Assembly (NCBI RefSeq): GCF_014651015.1
Contig: NZ_BMWB01000006.1
Coordinates: forward strand, 216,953 to 280,952
Source of the DNA: Streptomyces xantholiticus
Lineage (GTDB): Bacteria; Actinomycetota; Actinomycetes; Streptomycetales; Streptomycetaceae
Reading direction: 5' to 3'
DNA: 64,000 nucleotides
Both the position numbers and the translations under genes were made by a program. This document shows, piece by piece, positions 63,585 through 64,000 of the stretch (positions within the stretch are counted from its first letter, which is position 1; each line of letters begins with the position of its first letter). The notes below the pieces were generated by a model that worked only from the letters and a program-made list of their open reading frames with translations, ran no database searches and was not told the origin of the DNA.

Positions 63585-63710
63585 TCAGGGCTCGATCAGA
63601 CCGGCCCTGACCGCGTACCGGGTCAGTTCCGGACGGTCCCGCAGGCCGAGCTCGCGCAGCAGGTTCGCCCGGTGGCGCTGGACGGTCTTGACGCCGGCGA
63701 GAGCATGACG
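63585..63710 (-). pseudogene. C-terminal stub of a LuxR-family response regulator
   Basis: The minus strand ends with a clear LuxR/FixJ helix-turn-helix tail: GVKTVQRHRANLLRELGLRD, then RPELTRYAVRAGLIEP and stop. The normal preceding half of the HTH (the SPRExEVLxLIAEG part) and the whole receiver domain are missing. Before AGVKTV the frame is unrelated. So only about the last 40 residues remain. Confidence 0.65.
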
Positions 63711-64000
63711 CGCCGCCGGCCGCAGCGGCACGGTGCGGGAACGCACAGGCGCATCCCCGCACAGCGACGACGTGGGAAGGCGTCAGTGCTGTACCGGCGG
63801 CAGCGCCGGGCGGCGACCTGTGTACGAGGGGAGGGGCCCGTGGGCGCGGACCGGAAGGACACAATCGGGTGATCCTCCCGGCGGGCTGCGTCCCTCGCCG
63901 GGCCAGGGGTTGCGCGTGCCGACACCCGCGCGGGGGGGGGTGCCTCTATGTCCTTCGTCAAGGCGCCCCTGTCGGGTTTGGGGTGGTTGGGGTTATGCGG
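63711..64000. other. Right edge, no supportable gene
   Basis: No protein-like frame. Contains a run of nine G (63932-63940) and a G-cluster stretch at the end (GGGTTTGGGGTGGTTGGGG). An ATG at 63948 could begin a gene cut by the window edge, but there is too little to judge. Confidence 0.3.

Noticed and set aside
62610..63710. A defence island around the TOPRIM gene
   Set aside because: No ATPase, helicase, methylase or other defence gene is adjacent; neighbours are icd, a small protein and a regulator stub.
63932..63940. G9 run as a phase-variation tract
   Set aside because: No gene frame spans it within the window; it could equally be a sequencing or assembly artefact near the edge.

Overview
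The window is a chromosomal segment from a high-GC actinomycete, almost certainly a Streptomyces. The base composition is strongly G+C rich with G/C-biased third codon positions. GTG starts and GGAGG ribosome binding sites are common. The gene families are typical of the genus: a streptogrisin-type protease, SpoIIE-type phosphatases, standalone anti-sigma-like ATPases, DUF6479, DUF6328, DUF3040, and a streptophobe-family remnant. Most of the window reads as ordinary accessory chromosome rather than a single mobile element. No rRNA, tRNA, CRISPR array or intact insertion sequence was seen.

Layout. 0-4.2 kb: a secreted streptogrisin-like serine protease, a VOC protein, an anti-sigma-like ATPase, and a streptophobe-family gene that has lost its middle. 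4.2-10.0 kb: a secreted PHB depolymerase, a tannase/3HB-oligomer-hydrolase-like enzyme, and a GH38 alpha-mannosidase facing them. 10.0-10.8 kb: remnants of two divergent genes that both lost their 5' parts. 11-12.7 kb: small membrane and stress-type proteins (DUF6479, DUF6328, DUF3040 and a 50-aa protein) behind SigB-like promoters. 12.9-18.2 kb: a FAD/Rieske oxidoreductase, then a three-subunit molybdenum hydroxylase of the PaoABC type, meeting a family-5 uracil-DNA glycosylase. 19.0-22.7 kb: a SpoIIE phosphatase divergent from an RpiR regulator, with a 59-bp tandem duplication between them.

23.4-29.8 kb is the most distinctive region. On the minus strand a 72-aa double-glycine precursor peptide is followed by two hairpins, an HlyD-type adaptor, a C39-peptidase ABC exporter, and a second NHLM-type ABC exporter. 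No modification enzyme is present and the peptide core has no cysteine. This looks like a complete export cassette for an unmodified, or remotely modified, bacteriocin-like peptide.

30.2-38 kb: opcA and zwf (G6PDH and its assembly factor), a TerC-like membrane protein, a DUF3048 lipoprotein, and a SpoIIE-family protein that has lost three of the four metal-binding aspartates and carries a 23-bp duplication at its start codon. 38-50 kb: a phytoene-desaturase-like oxidoreductase with an overlapping SRPBCC gene, a proline-rich repeat membrane protein, a 2OG-Fe(II) oxygenase, a YbdK-type carboxylate-amine ligase, a PoxB-like ThDP enzyme and small enzymes. 50-64 kb: a third SpoIIE multidomain phosphatase, a trypsin-like protease, an AraC regulator divergent from a secreted ceramidase, an orphan glutamate-binding lipoprotein, a PPOX protein, monomeric isocitrate dehydrogenase with a canonical terminator, a small TOPRIM protein, and the C-terminal stub of a LuxR-type regulator.

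Themes: secreted hydrolases (two S1 proteases, PHB depolymerase, ceramidase), partner-switching signalling (three SpoIIE proteins and one solo ATPase), redox/NADPH supply (zwf-opcA, icd), and at least five genes in visible decay. All functional calls are from reading the sequence and family knowledge. No database search was run.
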